Source of the DNA: Citrobacter braakii
GTDB lineage: Bacteria > Pseudomonadota > Gammaproteobacteria > Enterobacterales > Enterobacteriaceae
DNA length: 64,000 nt
Reading direction: 5' to 3'
Assembly (NCBI RefSeq): GCF_002075345.1
Contig: NZ_NAEW01000003.1
Coordinates: 434,001 to 498,000 of the forward strand
In this document: piece by piece, positions 30,727 to 42,125 of the stretch
Layout of the letters: each line of letters starts with the position of its first letter
Numbering within the stretch: position 1 is the stretch's first letter
Made by a program: the position numbers and the translations under genes
The notes under the pieces: generated by a model
Seen by the model: only the letters and a program-made list of their open reading frames with translations
Told to the model about the DNA's origin: nothing
Databases searched by the model: none

Positions 30727-30750
30727 TGATAATGATTTTGATAAGCATTG
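30727..30750 (-). promoter_or_regulatory. Fur box upstream of fiu
   Basis: GATAATGATTTTGATAAG, followed by CATTG, matches the repeated GATAAT units of the Fur consensus. It lies about 105 bp upstream of the fiu start, in the right place for iron-dependent repression. Confidence 0.75.
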
Positions 30751-30873
30751 CTAATCAGTGCGACGTTTTAGCATTCATTAATTCAAAAATAAATACATTT
30801 ATTTACATTGAACTCAAAATTGCTACACGATGATTACAATTTGAGCGGTGAACGACGTGAACAGTAGGTAGCA

Positions 30874-30898
30874 AACTGCATTCGGGGTGAATGCAGTT
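30874..30898 (-). terminator. Probable terminator hairpin after mcbA
   Basis: AACTGCATTC and GAATGCAGTT form a perfect 10-bp stem with a 5-base loop, 17 bp past the mcbA stop. Only a short U-run follows on the minus strand, so its efficiency is uncertain. Confidence 0.6.
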
Positions 30899-30914
30899 GG
30901 GCTAAGGTGAGGGA

Positions 30915-31175
30915 CTACTTATAGATAGTTGCGCTGCCGTACATCTGGTTTTTACCGCCCGCAGAATTGACGACAAAGCCTTTTGCGCCTTGCTCTTTCG
31001 CTTTCTCTGCCAGCTTGTCTTCGAGATCGCTCAGGTTAGAAGCTCCGGTAGCGAAAACAGTGCCGGAAGCTTGTAGCTGGCCGGTTTGAGGGCTGGTGTA
31101 GGGCTGTGCAGCAAAGGACGCAAATGTCATGCCGGTCAGTACGGTAGCGGCAAGGAATGTGAGGCATTTCTTCAT
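30915..31175 (-). CDS. mcbA: Periplasmic biofilm-related DUF1471 protein McbA
   Basis: McbA (YbiM) is an 86-residue DUF1471 protein with a signal peptide (MKKCLTFLAATVLTGMTFASFA). The mature part contains ATGASNLSDLEDKLAEKA and ends MYGSATIYK. In E. coli it is repressed by McbR and influences colanic-acid-linked biofilm mucoidy. The start at 31175 matches E. coli; longer in-frame readings lack a signal peptide at the N-terminus. Confidence 0.93.
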   Translation of the reverse strand: MKKCLTFLAATVLTGMTFASFAAQPYTSPQTGQLQASGTVFATGASNLSDLEDKLAEKAKEQGAKGFVVNSAGGKNQMYGSATIYK

Positions 31176-31385
31176 GGTGATATCCTCTGAGAAACAACAG
31201 GTCGTGCCTGATAAGTTTAGGCCGTCAGCGGATGACATTTACCGCAAAAAACTGGTGATGAGCTGTCTGTTTTTTGAACAATCCGCAAGCCATCAAATAG
31301 GTATAAAAAAAGCAAATTTCCTTGCTGTGTGTTTACCGCGTGGCGTTATGCGGGTATCTTACGCCGCTGTTAAAAGGAGAATGCT

Positions 31386-32312
31386 ATGCCCCCCCAGAAA
31401 CCGGGATTACACCCACGCAACCGCCACAATGGCCGTTATGATCTTGCGACTTTATGCCAGGTTACACCCGAGTTGACGCAATTTCTCACCCTCACGCCTG
31501 GCGGCGAGCAGAGTGTTGATTTTGCGAATCCGCAGGCAGTGAAGGCGCTCAATAAAGCACTGCTGGCGCATTTTTATGCGGTGAAAAACTGGGATATTCC
31601 AGACGGTTTTCTGTGCCCGCCGGTTCCTGGTCGCGCTGACTACATTCACCATCTGGCCGACCTGTTAGGTGAAACCAGCGGAACCATTCCGGCAAATGCG
31701 AGCGTGCTGGACGTGGGAGTTGGGGCAAACTGTATTTATCCGTTGATCGGCGTGCATGAATATGGCTGGCGATTCACCGGTAGTGAGACCAGTAGCGAAG
31801 CGTTTAACAGCGCTCAGGCGATCGTAAATGCCAATCCGGGGTTAACTCGTGCTATTCGTCTGCGTCGCCAGAAAGATGCTACGGCAATCTTCAACGGTGT
31901 CATTCACAAGAATGAGCAATATGAAGCCACATTGTGTAACCCGCCATTCCATGATTCTGCGGCTTCAGCCCGCGCCGGAAGCGAGCGCAAACGTCGTAAT
32001 CTGGGGCAGGATAAAGATGATGCGCTGAACTTTGGCGGGCAGCAGCAGGAGCTGTGGTGTGAAGGCGGTGAAGTGGCGTTCATCAAAAAAATGATCGCCG
32101 AAAGCCAGGCCTTTGGCCGTCAGGTGATGTGGTTCACCACGCTGGTTTCGCGCGGTGAGAATTTGCCACCGCTGTACCACGCGTTAACGGATGCGGGCGC
32201 GGTGAAAGTGGTTAAGAAAGAGATGGCCCAGGGGCAAAAGCAGAGTCGCTTTATTGCCTGGACCTTTATGGATAACGATCAGCGTCGCCGTTTTATGGCG
32301 CGTAAACGCTAA
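31386..32312 (+). CDS. rlmF: 23S rRNA (adenine-1618-N6)-methyltransferase
   Basis: RlmF (YbiN) methylates N6 of A1618 in 23S rRNA. It has 308 residues, as expected. SAM motif I is [16 protein letters not shown] and the base-flipping N6-methylase motif is CNPPF in [11 protein letters not shown]. The ATG is followed directly by seven C residues (31389-31395), and AAAGGAG lies upstream. Its stop overlaps the stop of convergent ybiO by 4 bp. Confidence 0.95.
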   Translation: MPPQKPGLHPRNRHNGRYDLATLCQVTPELTQFLTLTPGGEQSVDFANPQAVKALNKALLAHFYAVKNWDIPDGFLCPPVPGRADYIHHLADLLGETSGTIPANASVLDVGVGANCIYPLIGVHEYGWRFTGSETSSEAFNSAQAIVNANPGLTRAIRLRRQKDATAIFNGVIHKNEQYEATLCNPPFHDSAASARAGSERKRRNLGQDKDDALNFGGQQQELWCEGGEVAFIKKMIAESQAFGRQVMWFTTLVSRGENLPPLYHALTDAGAVKVVKKEMAQGQKQSRFIAWTFMDNDQRRRFMARKR

Positions 32313-34546
32313 AGCGTTGGCTCGGTTGGCGGCAGCGGTTCGCTTGCTGCCGACGCAGGGCCATTCACCGGCGCAGGCAAAACCTGATACGTCTGTACCG
32401 GCGCGCGTACGTTGGCCAGATCGAAGTATTTCTTCACCTGGCTGTCGAGCGCGAAACGTACCGTCCACTGTTTCAGCGGTAATGTGGTAAATGAGACCCG
32501 TAGCGTGAAGGCCGTATTGGTTAAGCCCACAATCCCGGCAAACGACGGTTCGCCAATAATCAGCCCGCGAATATCGTCCTGTTCCATCACCGCAGCCACA
32601 GCGTCTTTCAACGCCTGATTCGCTTTATCTGCATCCTCATGGCGGTCTACGTCGTAATTGGCGACGACCGATCCAATCCCGCGCACAAAGTTGGCGAAGG
32701 TCGTTATCGATGACCAGGGAATGATATGGTACGCCCCGGTGTCCTGACGGACGCCCACAGAGCGGATGGACATCCGTTCAACCGTACCGGTGAGTGGACC
32801 GATGGTCACCAGGTCGCCGGTGTTCATGCCATTTTCGAACTGAATAAAGATCCCGGTAATAATATCTTTTACCAGCGTTTGCGAGCCGAAAGAGATAGCC
32901 AGCCCCAGCGCCCCGGCCCCGGCCAGTAAGGGCGCGATATTGACGCCAATTTCGGATAGCACAATCATGATGGTGATCGTGCTGATGATCACCGCCAGCG
33001 CGTTGCGAAACAGCGTCAGCAGGGTGCGGGTACGGGCGCTGGGGAGCGGGCGGCCGTGAATATCGGAAGCCAGACGATTTTCAATCAGGCTGGCAAGGAT
33101 CGTCCAGCCGATGGCGGAGAAGAATAAAATCAGTGCGATACGGATCAGGATATCCACCGTTTTTTCTCCTGCGCCGTAATGCAGCCAGTTCCAGAAGTCG
33201 AACAATCCCCAGGCATTCAGTAGCAGCATTACCGCGACGCACACCGTCAGGATCCTGGCCACGCTTAACGCCGTCGACAGCCAGCCATTCAACCGTTTTT
33301 GTAATTCCGGATAGCTGCGCTGGGTGTGTGGAGAAAGGGTAATAGTTTTGGCTATCCAGCGGGAAAACATGCCGGAAACAAAAGCGGCGATTCCAATGAT
33401 CACCAGGCTGCGCAGCGTAGCGCCCATCATGAATTTCAGGCTGTTGCCCGGATCAAACAGCGAGAAGAAAAACAGCACAATGAAGTAGGCGCTGGCCAGC
33501 CAATGCCATACCAGCGCAAAGGCGCGGATAAACAGGCTGAAAAACGCTAACGATCTTTCCGCCAGATTCAGCAAATGCTGCGTTATCTCTTTCTTGTTTC
33601 TGAAAATCAGGTACAGCGCCCATAGCGTGATACACAGCATGATGATGACGTTTGCCATCGCGCCGACCTGCACGTTGACCTGATTCGAGATAATGGGAAC
33701 GGCAACGATAAGTCCGTATCCAATCAGGCTGCTCAATGAACTTAAACGGCGATTCCAGTAGCGCGCACCGGCATCCTGAATGTTAAACGGGCGCAGTTCG
33801 GCCACCGTTGGGCAAAATATCAGGCGTAGAATGGCTTTGAAGAACTCAATTAGCGCAAAGGCATTAAGAAACAGGCTTTGCTGAAAGGCGATAGTGCGGC
33901 TACCGGCGTTCATTCTGTCGCTCAGTATCTGCCCGACAAACAAAGTCAGCGCCAGCAGAAGCAAATCGATAATGAATGCGCCGACGATCATTGCCGGAAG
34001 CTGGAGCCAGTTGCTGCGTTTGCGGTTTTTCCGTCGTGCCCATTGCCCCATTTTGCGATACAGCGGCAGCGCGCACAGGCGAAGCAGCCAGAAAAAACCG
34101 AACACTGACGCCGCCAGCATTAAAAAATGGGTCAGGGCATTGGTGAACGTTTGCGGGTTGAAGGTCTTGTGTGGTGCATCGGTAATATTGCGGTAAAGCT
34201 GAGCAAAGCGGCTGGAGAGCGCCTCACCGTAGTGGCGGGTGACATCCGTGACGTTTTCCAGCACCGTTTTTTCTTCCGTTAACGTGGGCGGAACAATGGT
34301 TGGCACCGGTTCGGCAGGGGGCGCTGTCGCCACTTTGCGTAACTGACCGATCAGTTCCTGGCGCGAGGCGTCATTTTCCAGCACATCAGCCAGTGCGCCG
34401 TAGGCCGCTTTCTTCTGTTCAACATCCGGCTCTTTCGCCGGCGCGGTTTGCGCGTTGGTTGACGTTGGCGTAGTGACGCCAGGTATCATCACCGCCTGAG
34501 TCGGGAGACTCACCAGACAAACAAAGATGAACAGGATCCAGCGCAT
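32309..34546 (-). CDS. ybiO: MscS-family mechanosensitive channel YbiO
   Basis: YbiO is a large MscS-type channel of moderate conductance in the inner membrane. The start at 34546 ([15 protein letters not shown]) has GGGAGGAG upstream and gives 745 residues; the in-frame ATG at 34558 is within that site. A signal peptide, a periplasmic region, about ten membrane helices, and the MscS pore/beta domain ([21 protein letters not shown] near residue 530) are visible. The C-terminal tail is rich in proline and glutamate. Confidence 0.95.
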   Translation of the reverse strand: MRWILFIFVCLVSLPTQAVMIPGVTTPTSTNAQTAPAKEPDVEQKKAAYGALADVLENDASRQELIGQLRKVATAPPAEPVPTIVPPTLTEEKTVLENVTDVTRHYGEALSSRFAQLYRNITDAPHKTFNPQTFTNALTHFLMLAASVFGFFWLLRLCALPLYRKMGQWARRKNRKRSNWLQLPAMIVGAFIIDLLLLALTLFVGQILSDRMNAGSRTIAFQQSLFLNAFALIEFFKAILRLIFCPTVAELRPFNIQDAGARYWNRRLSSLSSLIGYGLIVAVPIISNQVNVQVGAMANVIIMLCITLWALYLIFRNKKEITQHLLNLAERSLAFFSLFIRAFALVWHWLASAYFIVLFFFSLFDPGNSLKFMMGATLRSLVIIGIAAFVSGMFSRWIAKTITLSPHTQRSYPELQKRLNGWLSTALSVARILTVCVAVMLLLNAWGLFDFWNWLHYGAGEKTVDILIRIALILFFSAIGWTILASLIENRLASDIHGRPLPSARTRTLLTLFRNALAVIISTITIMIVLSEIGVNIAPLLAGAGALGLAISFGSQTLVKDIITGIFIQFENGMNTGDLVTIGPLTGTVERMSIRSVGVRQDTGAYHIIPWSSITTFANFVRGIGSVVANYDVDRHEDADKANQALKDAVAAVMEQDDIRGLIIGEPSFAGIVGLTNTAFTLRVSFTTLPLKQWTVRFALDSQVKKYFDLANVRAPVQTYQVLPAPVNGPASAASEPLPPTEPTL

Positions 34547-34628
34547 GACTCCTCCCATGAGAAAATAAATTCAAAAGGATAAGTATAGATGTCAGGGCGG
34601 GGGAGAAATGAAATGAGAGGATTCTGGT

Positions 34629-34656
34629 GAAAAACCTCCCTTCAGGCGAAGGGAGG
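34629..34656 (-). terminator. Rho-independent terminator of glnHPQ
   Basis: CCTCCCTTC and GAAGGGAGG form a perfect 9-bp stem with an AGGC loop. The plus-strand GAAAAA at its left gives a U-run at the end of the minus-strand transcript, just past the glnQ stop. Confidence 0.88.
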
Positions 34657-34664
34657 GAGAGCTA

Positions 34665-35387
34665 TCAGGAAACGTGCTGCAAGAATTCCTGTAAACGTTG
34701 GCTGGGCGGATTTTCAATCAGGGCCTGCGGATTACCGTCTTCGGCAATACGTCCCTTATCGATGAAAATCAGGCGTGAAGCTACTTTTTCGGCAAAGCCG
34801 ATTTCGTGGGTCACAATCACCATGGTCATCCCTTCCTCCGCCAGATCCTGCATAACTTTCAGAACTTCGTGGCGCAGTTCAGGGTCCAGCGCTGAGGTTG
34901 GCTCATCAAACAGCATCATTTTCGGCTTCACCGCCAGCGCACGGGCGATCGCCACACGCTGCTGTTGACCGCCAGACAGCTCAGAAGGGTAGTGATGCGC
35001 ACGCTCGGCCAGACCTACTTTCGCCAGCAGCTCTTTAGCCAGTTTCTCGGCCTGTTCTTTATTCGCCCCGCGTACGCGCTGCGGTCCGAACATGACGTTT
35101 TCCAGCGCCGTCAGATGCGGGAACAGGTAGAACTGCTGAAACACCATCCCGGCTTCCTGGCGGATTAACCGCTCGTCTACCTTTGGATCGTTTACTTTCA
35201 GACCGTCGACGATCAGATCGCCAGAGGTTATCTCTTCCAGTTTGTTAATGCAGCGCAGCAGGGTTGATTTGCCGGACCCGGATGGCCCGATAATTACCAC
35301 CACTTCGCCCTGCTGAATGTTCAGGTCAATATTGTGCAGCACCTGGGTTGGGCCAAAGTGCTTAGAAACGTTTTTAAATTCAATCAC
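34665..35387 (-). CDS. glnQ: Glutamine ABC transporter ATP-binding protein
   Basis: GlnQ energises glutamine import. It has 240 residues, the E. coli length, with Walker A GPSGSGKS (residues 33-40), signature LSGGQQQR, Walker B MMLFDEPT and the H-loop VTHEIGFA. Its ATG overlaps the glnP stop (ATGA). A strong terminator follows. It is the last gene of glnHPQ. Confidence 0.98.
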   Translation of the reverse strand: MIEFKNVSKHFGPTQVLHNIDLNIQQGEVVVIIGPSGSGKSTLLRCINKLEEITSGDLIVDGLKVNDPKVDERLIRQEAGMVFQQFYLFPHLTALENVMFGPQRVRGANKEQAEKLAKELLAKVGLAERAHHYPSELSGGQQQRVAIARALAVKPKMMLFDEPTSALDPELRHEVLKVMQDLAEEGMTMVIVTHEIGFAEKVASRLIFIDKGRIAEDGNPQALIENPPSQRLQEFLQHVS

Positions 35388-36043
35388 AGGATTTTCATCC
35401 TTCTTTCCAGACGACGCAGAATGAAGCTCAGCACCAGCGTAATGATCAGATAGAACACCGCAACGGCGCTCCAGATTTCCAGTGCGCGGAAGTTACCGGC
35501 AATGATTTCCTGGCCCTGACGGGTCAGTTCAGCGACGCCAATGACAATAAACAGCGAGGTATCTTTAATGCTGATGATCCACTGGTTGCCCAGCGGTGGC
35601 AGCATACGACGCAGCGCGAGAGGTAAAATAACGTGGCGGATAGTCTCTGTACGTGAAAGCCCAAGCGCCAGTCCGGCTTCGCTGAATCCTTTATGGATTG
35701 AGAGCACCGCGCCGCGGGTGATTTCCGCAATATAGGCGCCGGAGTTGATCATGATGGTGACAACGGCGGCGCTAAAGGGATCAATGCGTAAATCGTTAAA
35801 TGCCATTGGCAGGGCAAAGTAAATAAACATCACCTGCACAACGATTGGCGTACCGCGAATGACTTCGATAAACACCAGCGCTACGTGGTTGGCTATCCAA
35901 CCGCCGAAAGTACGCGCAAACCCTGCTGCAAGCCCGATTATCAGACCGCCTGCCAGACCGAGGACCGAGATCCACAGGGTCATTTTGGCGCCTTCAATCA
36001 AAAGCGGGATGGCGGGCCAGATGGCACTCCAGTCAAACTGCAT
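35384..36043 (-). CDS. glnP: Glutamine ABC transporter permease
   Basis: GlnP is the membrane subunit of the glutamine importer. It has 219 residues with five predicted helices, N-terminal [14 protein letters not shown], and the coupling EAA motif [20 protein letters not shown]. It is separated from glnH by 107 nt containing a GC-rich hairpin, which may reduce its expression relative to the binding protein. It is coupled to glnQ by a 4-nt overlap. Confidence 0.98.
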   Translation of the reverse strand: MQFDWSAIWPAIPLLIEGAKMTLWISVLGLAGGLIIGLAAGFARTFGGWIANHVALVFIEVIRGTPIVVQVMFIYFALPMAFNDLRIDPFSAAVVTIMINSGAYIAEITRGAVLSIHKGFSEAGLALGLSRTETIRHVILPLALRRMLPPLGNQWIISIKDTSLFIVIGVAELTRQGQEIIAGNFRALEIWSAVAVFYLIITLVLSFILRRLERRMKIL

Positions 36044-36107
36044 ATTTCGTTCCTGTTACCGTGGTGAGAAAAGTAATGAGCCATTACGCGATGACTCAAA
36101 ATTGCAG

Positions 36108-36133
36108 GCCCGGCGGCGCTGGCGCTACCGGGC
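36108..36133 (-). repeat. GC-rich REP-like hairpin between glnH and glnP
   Basis: GCCCGG (36108-36113) pairs with CCGGGC (36128-36133); the interior GGCGCTGGCGCT can extend the helix imperfectly. Without a U-tract it is more likely an mRNA-stabilising 3' hairpin of glnH than a full terminator. Confidence 0.6.
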
Positions 36134-36150
36134 GTTACAGAACGTTCTTG

Positions 36151-36984
<834 letters not shown>

Positions 36985-37039
36985 TTAACAAGAGGGTGTC
37001 TCGTTTCTCTGCACAATAAGTAGGGCAAAGTGGGCAATC

Positions 37040-37069
37040 TGCACTGTTTTGGGGCACTCATTTGGTGCG
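37040..37069 (-). promoter_or_regulatory. Two overlapping NtrC-type enhancer sites of glnHPQ
   Basis: TGCACTGTTTTGGGGCA (37040-37056) and GGCACTCATTTGGTGCG (37053-37069) both approach the NtrC consensus TGCAC-N7-GTGCA. They lie roughly 100-120 bp upstream of the sigma-54 promoter, the expected enhancer distance. Confidence 0.75.
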
Positions 37070-37212
37070 TACCTGACACAGTGCAAACGGTATGACTATT
37101 TAGCGTAAAAATTGTTGATAAAACAATCTTTCGTTAACGATTGTGTGAAGTGATTATTACAAATAATTTACTTTGGAGTGACGAACGATCAATGTCATGC
37201 ACCATAGATGTG

Positions 37213-37237
37213 CAAAACCCCCGCCAGGGCGAGGGTT
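37213..37237 (-). terminator. Rho-independent terminator of dps
   Basis: AACCCTCGC and GCGGGGGTT pair (one G-U) around CCTG, followed by UUUG on the minus strand. It lies 26 bp past the dps stop. Confidence 0.82.
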
Positions 37238-37262
37238 ATATAGGTAATTCTTATGTCTGCTG

Positions 37263-38026
<764 letters not shown>

Positions 38027-38063
38027 AATATTCTGCATGATTATGCAAACCATGCAGAATATT
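38027..38063. repeat. 13-bp perfect inverted repeat at the rhtA 3' end
   Basis: AATATTCTGCATG (38027-38039) and CATGCAGAATATT (38051-38063) are exact inverted copies around an 11-base loop, ending 6 bp before the rhtA stop codon (38070). It may work as a terminator or 3' stabiliser of rhtA; no clear U-tract follows. Confidence 0.6.
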
Positions 38064-38069
38064 AAGTAG

Positions 38070-38957
38070 TTAATTCACATCAACTTGCTTAATTTGTGGC
38101 TCTTTGCGAATAGTGAGCGTCGAACCCATTGATGCGACAATAATGGCGCCCAGAGCGAGCGTCTGGACAAGCGTCAGCGTTTCACCGAGGAAGATCATTC
38201 CTGAAACCGCAGCCAGTGCAGGTTCCATACTCATCAGAGTACCAAAAGTGCGTGTTGGCAGCCGCGTCAACGCAATCATCTCCAGCGAGTAGGGAAGCGC
38301 AGTGGAGAGGACCGCAATGGCCAGGCCTAACGGCAGAATGGACCAGTGCCACAAGGCATCCCCAGCCTGGAGCGCGCCGATGGGTACAAAAATCAGCGCC
38401 GCAATTAATGACCCTACCGCAACGGTCGCCGGACCATGTTCCGCGCCGGCACGCTGCCCGGTAAGAATATAGATTGCCCAGCAGGCGCCAGCGCCCAGCG
38501 CCAACGCAGCACCGGTTAAATCCACGTGAGAAACGTCCTGACCTAACGGCAGCAGGAACCAAAGCCCGAGTACAGCCAGTGCAACCCAAATGAAATCCAC
38601 CGGACGTCGGGATGAAAACAGTGCTACCGCGAGCGGGCCGGTGAACTCCAGCGCTACGGCAATTCCCAGCGGGACGGTCTGGATTGACAGATAGAAGAGA
38701 TAGTTCATCCCGCCCAGAGACAGACCATAAAACAGCAGCGGCAGGCGTTGTTCTTTGGCGAATCGCAAACGCCAGGGTTTAAAGAAGGCAATAAGGATGA
38801 GGGTGCCCAGCGCAAGGCGCAATGCGGTAACGCCCGGCGCACCGACGAGTGGGAATAGCGATTTTGCCAGAGATGCTCCGCTTTGAATGGAGGACATAGC
38901 AATAAGCAAAACCAAAATAGGCAACCAGACTGGCGCTTTACGTGACGACCCCGGCAT
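38070..38957 (-). CDS. rhtA: Threonine/homoserine exporter RhtA
   Basis: RhtA is an inner-membrane exporter of threonine and homoserine in the DMT/EamA superfamily. The start at 38957 (MPGSSRKAPVWLPI) with CAGGAGAAAGG upstream gives 295 residues, the E. coli length. Ten hydrophobic helices in two EamA repeats are visible, including MNYLFYLSIQTVPLGIAVALEF and a C-terminal tail KEPQIKQVDVN. It diverges from ompX. Confidence 0.95.
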   Translation of the reverse strand: MPGSSRKAPVWLPILVLLIAMSSIQSGASLAKSLFPLVGAPGVTALRLALGTLILIAFFKPWRLRFAKEQRLPLLFYGLSLGGMNYLFYLSIQTVPLGIAVALEFTGPLAVALFSSRRPVDFIWVALAVLGLWFLLPLGQDVSHVDLTGAALALGAGACWAIYILTGQRAGAEHGPATVAVGSLIAALIFVPIGALQAGDALWHWSILPLGLAIAVLSTALPYSLEMIALTRLPTRTFGTLMSMEPALAAVSGMIFLGETLTLVQTLALGAIIVASMGSTLTIRKEPQIKQVDVN

Positions 38958-39368
38958 CCTTTCTCCTGTCAAATGATAATTACACGCCTTCATCTGCGTG
39001 ACGTTGCAAATTTGCTACGACACGGATGACGTGATGTATAGAAAAGTAAAACAGCGAGTGTAATGGAAATACGCACCGCTGGTTGAGTATTCGTTGAAAA
39101 AAAAATTGCTCAGTTCCGTACAATGGCATGAAAGTGATGGATTAATAATCTGTGTGATTAGGAATATTCTGGATGAATGTGCCATATTGTGCGCGCAATA
39201 ATGGCATTTTAGGTTAGAAAAGTGATGTTAATTGAAAGAGATAGCGGGTTTCTGAAACGTTCTGTTACATGAAAGACCCCGTTAGACATCGCGAATCGCA
39301 AAGAGTTTCCCATCAATTTTTGGTATATTTAAAACTTAGGATTTACTTGAAGCACATTTGAGGTGGTT
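38958..39368. other. 411-bp intergenic region between rhtA and ompX
   Basis: It contains the divergent promoters. The proximal ompX leader ends TTTGAGGTGGTT, giving a good ribosome site; this stretch is a target of base-pairing small RNAs in E. coli. No gene or strong hairpin was identified. Confidence 0.45.
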
Positions 39369-39884
39369 ATGAAAAAAATTGCATGTCTTTCAGCACTGGC
39401 CGCTGTTCTGGCTTTCTCCGCAGGTACTGCTGTAGCTGCGACTTCTACCGTTACCGGTGGTTACGCTCAGAGCGATGCTCAGGGCGCAGCGAACAAAATG
39501 AACGGTTTTAACCTGAAGTATCGCTACGAGCAGGACAGCAACCCGCTGGGTGTTATCGGTTCCTTCACTTACACTGAAAAAGATCGTACCGATGCGTCTG
39601 GCGACTACAACAAAACCCAGTACTACGGCATCACTGCTGGTCCGGCTTACCGTCTGAACGACTGGGCAAGCATCTACGGTGTAGTGGGTGTTGGCTACGG
39701 TAAATTCCAGAACGCAGCATCCCCGGCTGATAACCACACCACCAGTGACTACGGTTTCTCTTACGGTGCTGGTCTGCAGTTCAACCCGATCGAAAACGTT
39801 GCTCTGGACTTCTCCTACGAGCAGAGCCGTATTCGTAGCGTTGACGTTGGCACCTGGATCGCTGGCGTGGGTTACCGCTTCTAA
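39369..39884 (+). CDS. ompX: Outer-membrane protein X
   Basis: OmpX is an eight-stranded outer-membrane beta-barrel of the Ail/Lom family, linked to adhesion and complement interaction. It has 171 residues with a signal peptide (MKKIACLSALAAVLAFSAGTAVA) and ends in phenylalanine (GVGYRF), the barrel assembly signal. The upstream in-frame ATG at 39363 lies within the ribosome-binding region, so 39369 is chosen. A strong bidirectional terminator follows. Confidence 0.98.
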   Translation: MKKIACLSALAAVLAFSAGTAVAATSTVTGGYAQSDAQGAANKMNGFNLKYRYEQDSNPLGVIGSFTYTEKDRTDASGDYNKTQYYGITAGPAYRLNDWASIYGVVGVGYGKFQNAASPADNHTTSDYGFSYGAGLQFNPIENVALDFSYEQSRIRSVDVGTWIAGVGYRF

Positions 39885-39900
39885 TCACTTCGGTGATACA

Positions 39901-39931
39901 AAAAATCCGCCTCTCGGGGCGGATTTTTTTT
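39901..39931. terminator. Bidirectional terminator between ompX and opgE
   Basis: AATCCGCC and GGCGGATT form an 8-bp stem with a TCTCGG loop, with a T-run on the right and an A-run on the left. It can stop both convergent transcripts. Confidence 0.92.
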
Positions 39932-39947
39932 GTGCGCAACTCAGAGA

Positions 39948-41534
39948 TTAACGAGATTTGGTCTCAAAGATGTCGGTACCCAGATGGTTGTAGTCCACCT
40001 TCTGCAATTTGAAGTTGGTGATATACACCGGGCCAGCCTTTTTCTCTGAAATAAAGCGATAGCTGTTGGTGATTTCCTTCGCGCTTATCCCCGTCCACTG
40101 CGAGAAAAAGCTGAGGAAATCATTGGCGGAGCGACGGGCTTTAATCACCCGGTGCGCTTTATCATCGCTCGACAGCACCATAAATGGTACCTGGAAATTC
40201 TGCTGGAACTGATCGTCATGCGCCAGGTACTGCACCTCTTTCCCCCGCTCTTTAAACGCGAGGCCATGATCGGAGAAATAGACCATCGAGAAGCTGTTAC
40301 CGCTGTTACGTAACTGATCGTAAAGCTGGCGCAGCAGGTCATCCGTCTGCGTCATGGTGTACAGATAGCAAGATGTCTCTTTCGACTGGACGAAAGTCTC
40401 GTATTTACCCTGCGTACGGTCGCAGGCCTGCGGATGCGAGCCCATTAAATGCAGCACGATAAGCTGTGGCTGAGTGCGCTCGGTTGCCAGCACCTGGGCG
40501 GTCATCTTCAACAACGCTTCGTCACGGGTATTTTTATCCGCTTCGAAATCACCGCTTTTGAGGAACTGAACTTCATCAGCTCGCTTCGCAATGCTGGCGA
40601 TGGCCGTATCGTATTCACCAATCTGTCCCTGATTGGAGAACCACCACGTCTGGAATCCCGCGCGGTTGGCCAGAGTGACAAAGTTATCCTGGAACTGGGG
40701 TTTATTGTCGACCACCCGATTTAGCGTCAGGCCGAGTGATTTTTGTGTCGAACCGCTTGCCGCGATGTAATCCGCGAAGATGTAGCCGTTAACGGAACTG
40801 GCAAACGGGGTGTTATCCCAGTGACCGCCAAAAGCACCTAACGCATCGCGGCGGGCGCTTTCGCCGATGACCACCACGTAGGTATGATACTTCGGCTTCA
40901 CGGCGGTTACCGTCCAGCTGTCTTTCACGCTCGCCAGCTTCGCCATACGCTCTTGTTCGTCGAGCACTTCGTTGTTATTAACGATAACGTCCTTGGCAAA
41001 GCGGAAAACCGGATAGCCGGTGTCTTTCAGCTTGAACACGCCGCCCCAGGCCAGGTTTTGCACCGGTGTAACAAAAAACGCGACAACGCTGAACAGCAAA
41101 CAAATGCTGTCGAACTTATTCCAGCTACGCTGCTGCACCTCTTTTTTACGGCGTACGGCGATAACACCGAGGGCGAAAATAAACACCCCAACCAGATAAC
41201 TGTACCAGGGGAAGATGGTCAGGATTTCAGTAGACTCTTCCATATTGGTTGAGTGCAGCGCCAGCAAGGTATTGAAGTTCGGCGAACCGTAAGCCTGGCC
41301 AAACGGGAAGTACATTGCCGCTACCAGCGAGCAAATGCCAATCAGCACTTTCTGCGCACGCGGCGCGCTGCGCCACAGCAGCATCAATATACAGGTGAAA
41401 GCAACGCTATAGAGCAGGCTAAGCGGATAGCCCAGCGCAAGGTTGATCAGCAGAGACTGTAAGAAATAGAGGCCAGTCCACGGACTAATCGCCCGGCTAC
41501 GAGCAATGATTGAATCTTTGAGGGTTAAATTCAT
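39948..41534 (-). CDS. opgE: Phosphoethanolamine transferase OpgE
   Basis: OpgE (YbiP) adds phosphoethanolamine to osmoregulated periplasmic glucans. It has 528 residues: five N-terminal membrane helices, then a periplasmic sulfatase-fold domain. Catalytic landmarks are VVIGESARRDALG (metal/nucleophile region), SGSTQKSLG with the threonine nucleophile, HLMGSHPQ and YFSDHGLAF. It ends at the shared terminator with ompX. Confidence 0.95.
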   Translation of the reverse strand: MNLTLKDSIIARSRAISPWTGLYFLQSLLINLALGYPLSLLYSVAFTCILMLLWRSAPRAQKVLIGICSLVAAMYFPFGQAYGSPNFNTLLALHSTNMEESTEILTIFPWYSYLVGVFIFALGVIAVRRKKEVQQRSWNKFDSICLLFSVVAFFVTPVQNLAWGGVFKLKDTGYPVFRFAKDVIVNNNEVLDEQERMAKLASVKDSWTVTAVKPKYHTYVVVIGESARRDALGAFGGHWDNTPFASSVNGYIFADYIAASGSTQKSLGLTLNRVVDNKPQFQDNFVTLANRAGFQTWWFSNQGQIGEYDTAIASIAKRADEVQFLKSGDFEADKNTRDEALLKMTAQVLATERTQPQLIVLHLMGSHPQACDRTQGKYETFVQSKETSCYLYTMTQTDDLLRQLYDQLRNSGNSFSMVYFSDHGLAFKERGKEVQYLAHDDQFQQNFQVPFMVLSSDDKAHRVIKARRSANDFLSFFSQWTGISAKEITNSYRFISEKKAGPVYITNFKLQKVDYNHLGTDIFETKSR

Positions 41535-41779
41535 ATGCCACTGTTACAAAAACGCCATGTGCTTACCCTGGCGCTAAGGGTCATTGCCTGCCTGAGAGAG
41601 CGAGAAGGGGGATAGGGTCCGCATCCGCGAGCCGCAATATATGCAGGGCTGCGAAAAGATAGAGTGTGTGCAAGAGAAGGTCAACTACTACTAAGAAATT
41701 GTTTTGCGAGGGGCGTGGCAAAACTGACAAAAAGAAGGGTTATTGGCACGAAAACGATCACCGTATCCGAGTTACGGCA

Positions 41780-41809
41780 GGAAAATGAAGCGGCGTACCG
41801 CGACGCCGC
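41780..41809 (-). terminator. Probable terminator of mntS
   Basis: GCGGCGT (41790-41796) and ACGCCGC (41803-41809) form a 7-bp stem; on the minus strand UUCAUUUUC follows. It directly follows the mntS stop codon. Confidence 0.7.
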
Positions 41810-41810
41810 A

Positions 41811-41939
41811 TTATTTATCTGCAGGTTTATCCTGCTCTGGTTTGCTGTTAATCATGTCGCACAGCATAGAGATCAGCATTAACCGTACTTTAAAGGGAGA
41901 GTGGCTAAACACGCGTATACACCTCTTAAATTCATTCAT
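41811..41939 (-). CDS. mntS: Small manganese-homeostasis protein MntS (42 aa)
   Basis: On the minus strand a 42-codon frame starts at 41939 after AGGAGG and reads MNEFKRCIRVFSHSPFKVRL and so on, ending EQDKPADK. It matches the E. coli MntS peptide with few changes. MntS raises usable cytoplasmic manganese by inhibiting the exporter MntP. The same locus was once called the RybA RNA. The gene is too short for usual ORF cut-offs. It is divergent from mntR and carries an MntR box in its promoter. Confidence 0.93.
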   Translation of the reverse strand: MNEFKRCIRVFSHSPFKVRLMLISMLCDMINSKPEQDKPADK

Positions 41940-41987
41940 ATAAACCTCCTGACTTCACGATCCCATCAGTCCTTGAGGGATGTCTTT

Positions 41988-42016
41988 ATTATATACAGAT
42001 ATAGCACAGGCTATAT
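41988..42016 (-). promoter_or_regulatory. mntS promoter with overlapping MntR box
   Basis: The 18-bp palindrome ATATAGCACAGGCTATAT (41999-42016) fits the MntR consensus (ATAGC-N4-GCTAT). On the minus strand a TATAAT -10 (41988-41993) lies just downstream, so MntR-Mn would cover the -35/spacer and repress mntS. Confidence 0.85.
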
Positions 42017-42125
42017 TATATAGCTATTGCTAAAACGTTAATTTTTTGTGCCCACGCAACTCTGGTTTACAATGAGCGTTCTCTAATCAGATGCCGTTAA
42101 CGCGTCACAGTAACGAGGAAGCAGA

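Noticed and set aside
31389-31395. Seven C residues right after the rlmF start codon as a possible phase-variation tract.
   Set aside because: Seven bases is short for slippage switching and the codons (P-P-Q) are plausible for the family; no other support.
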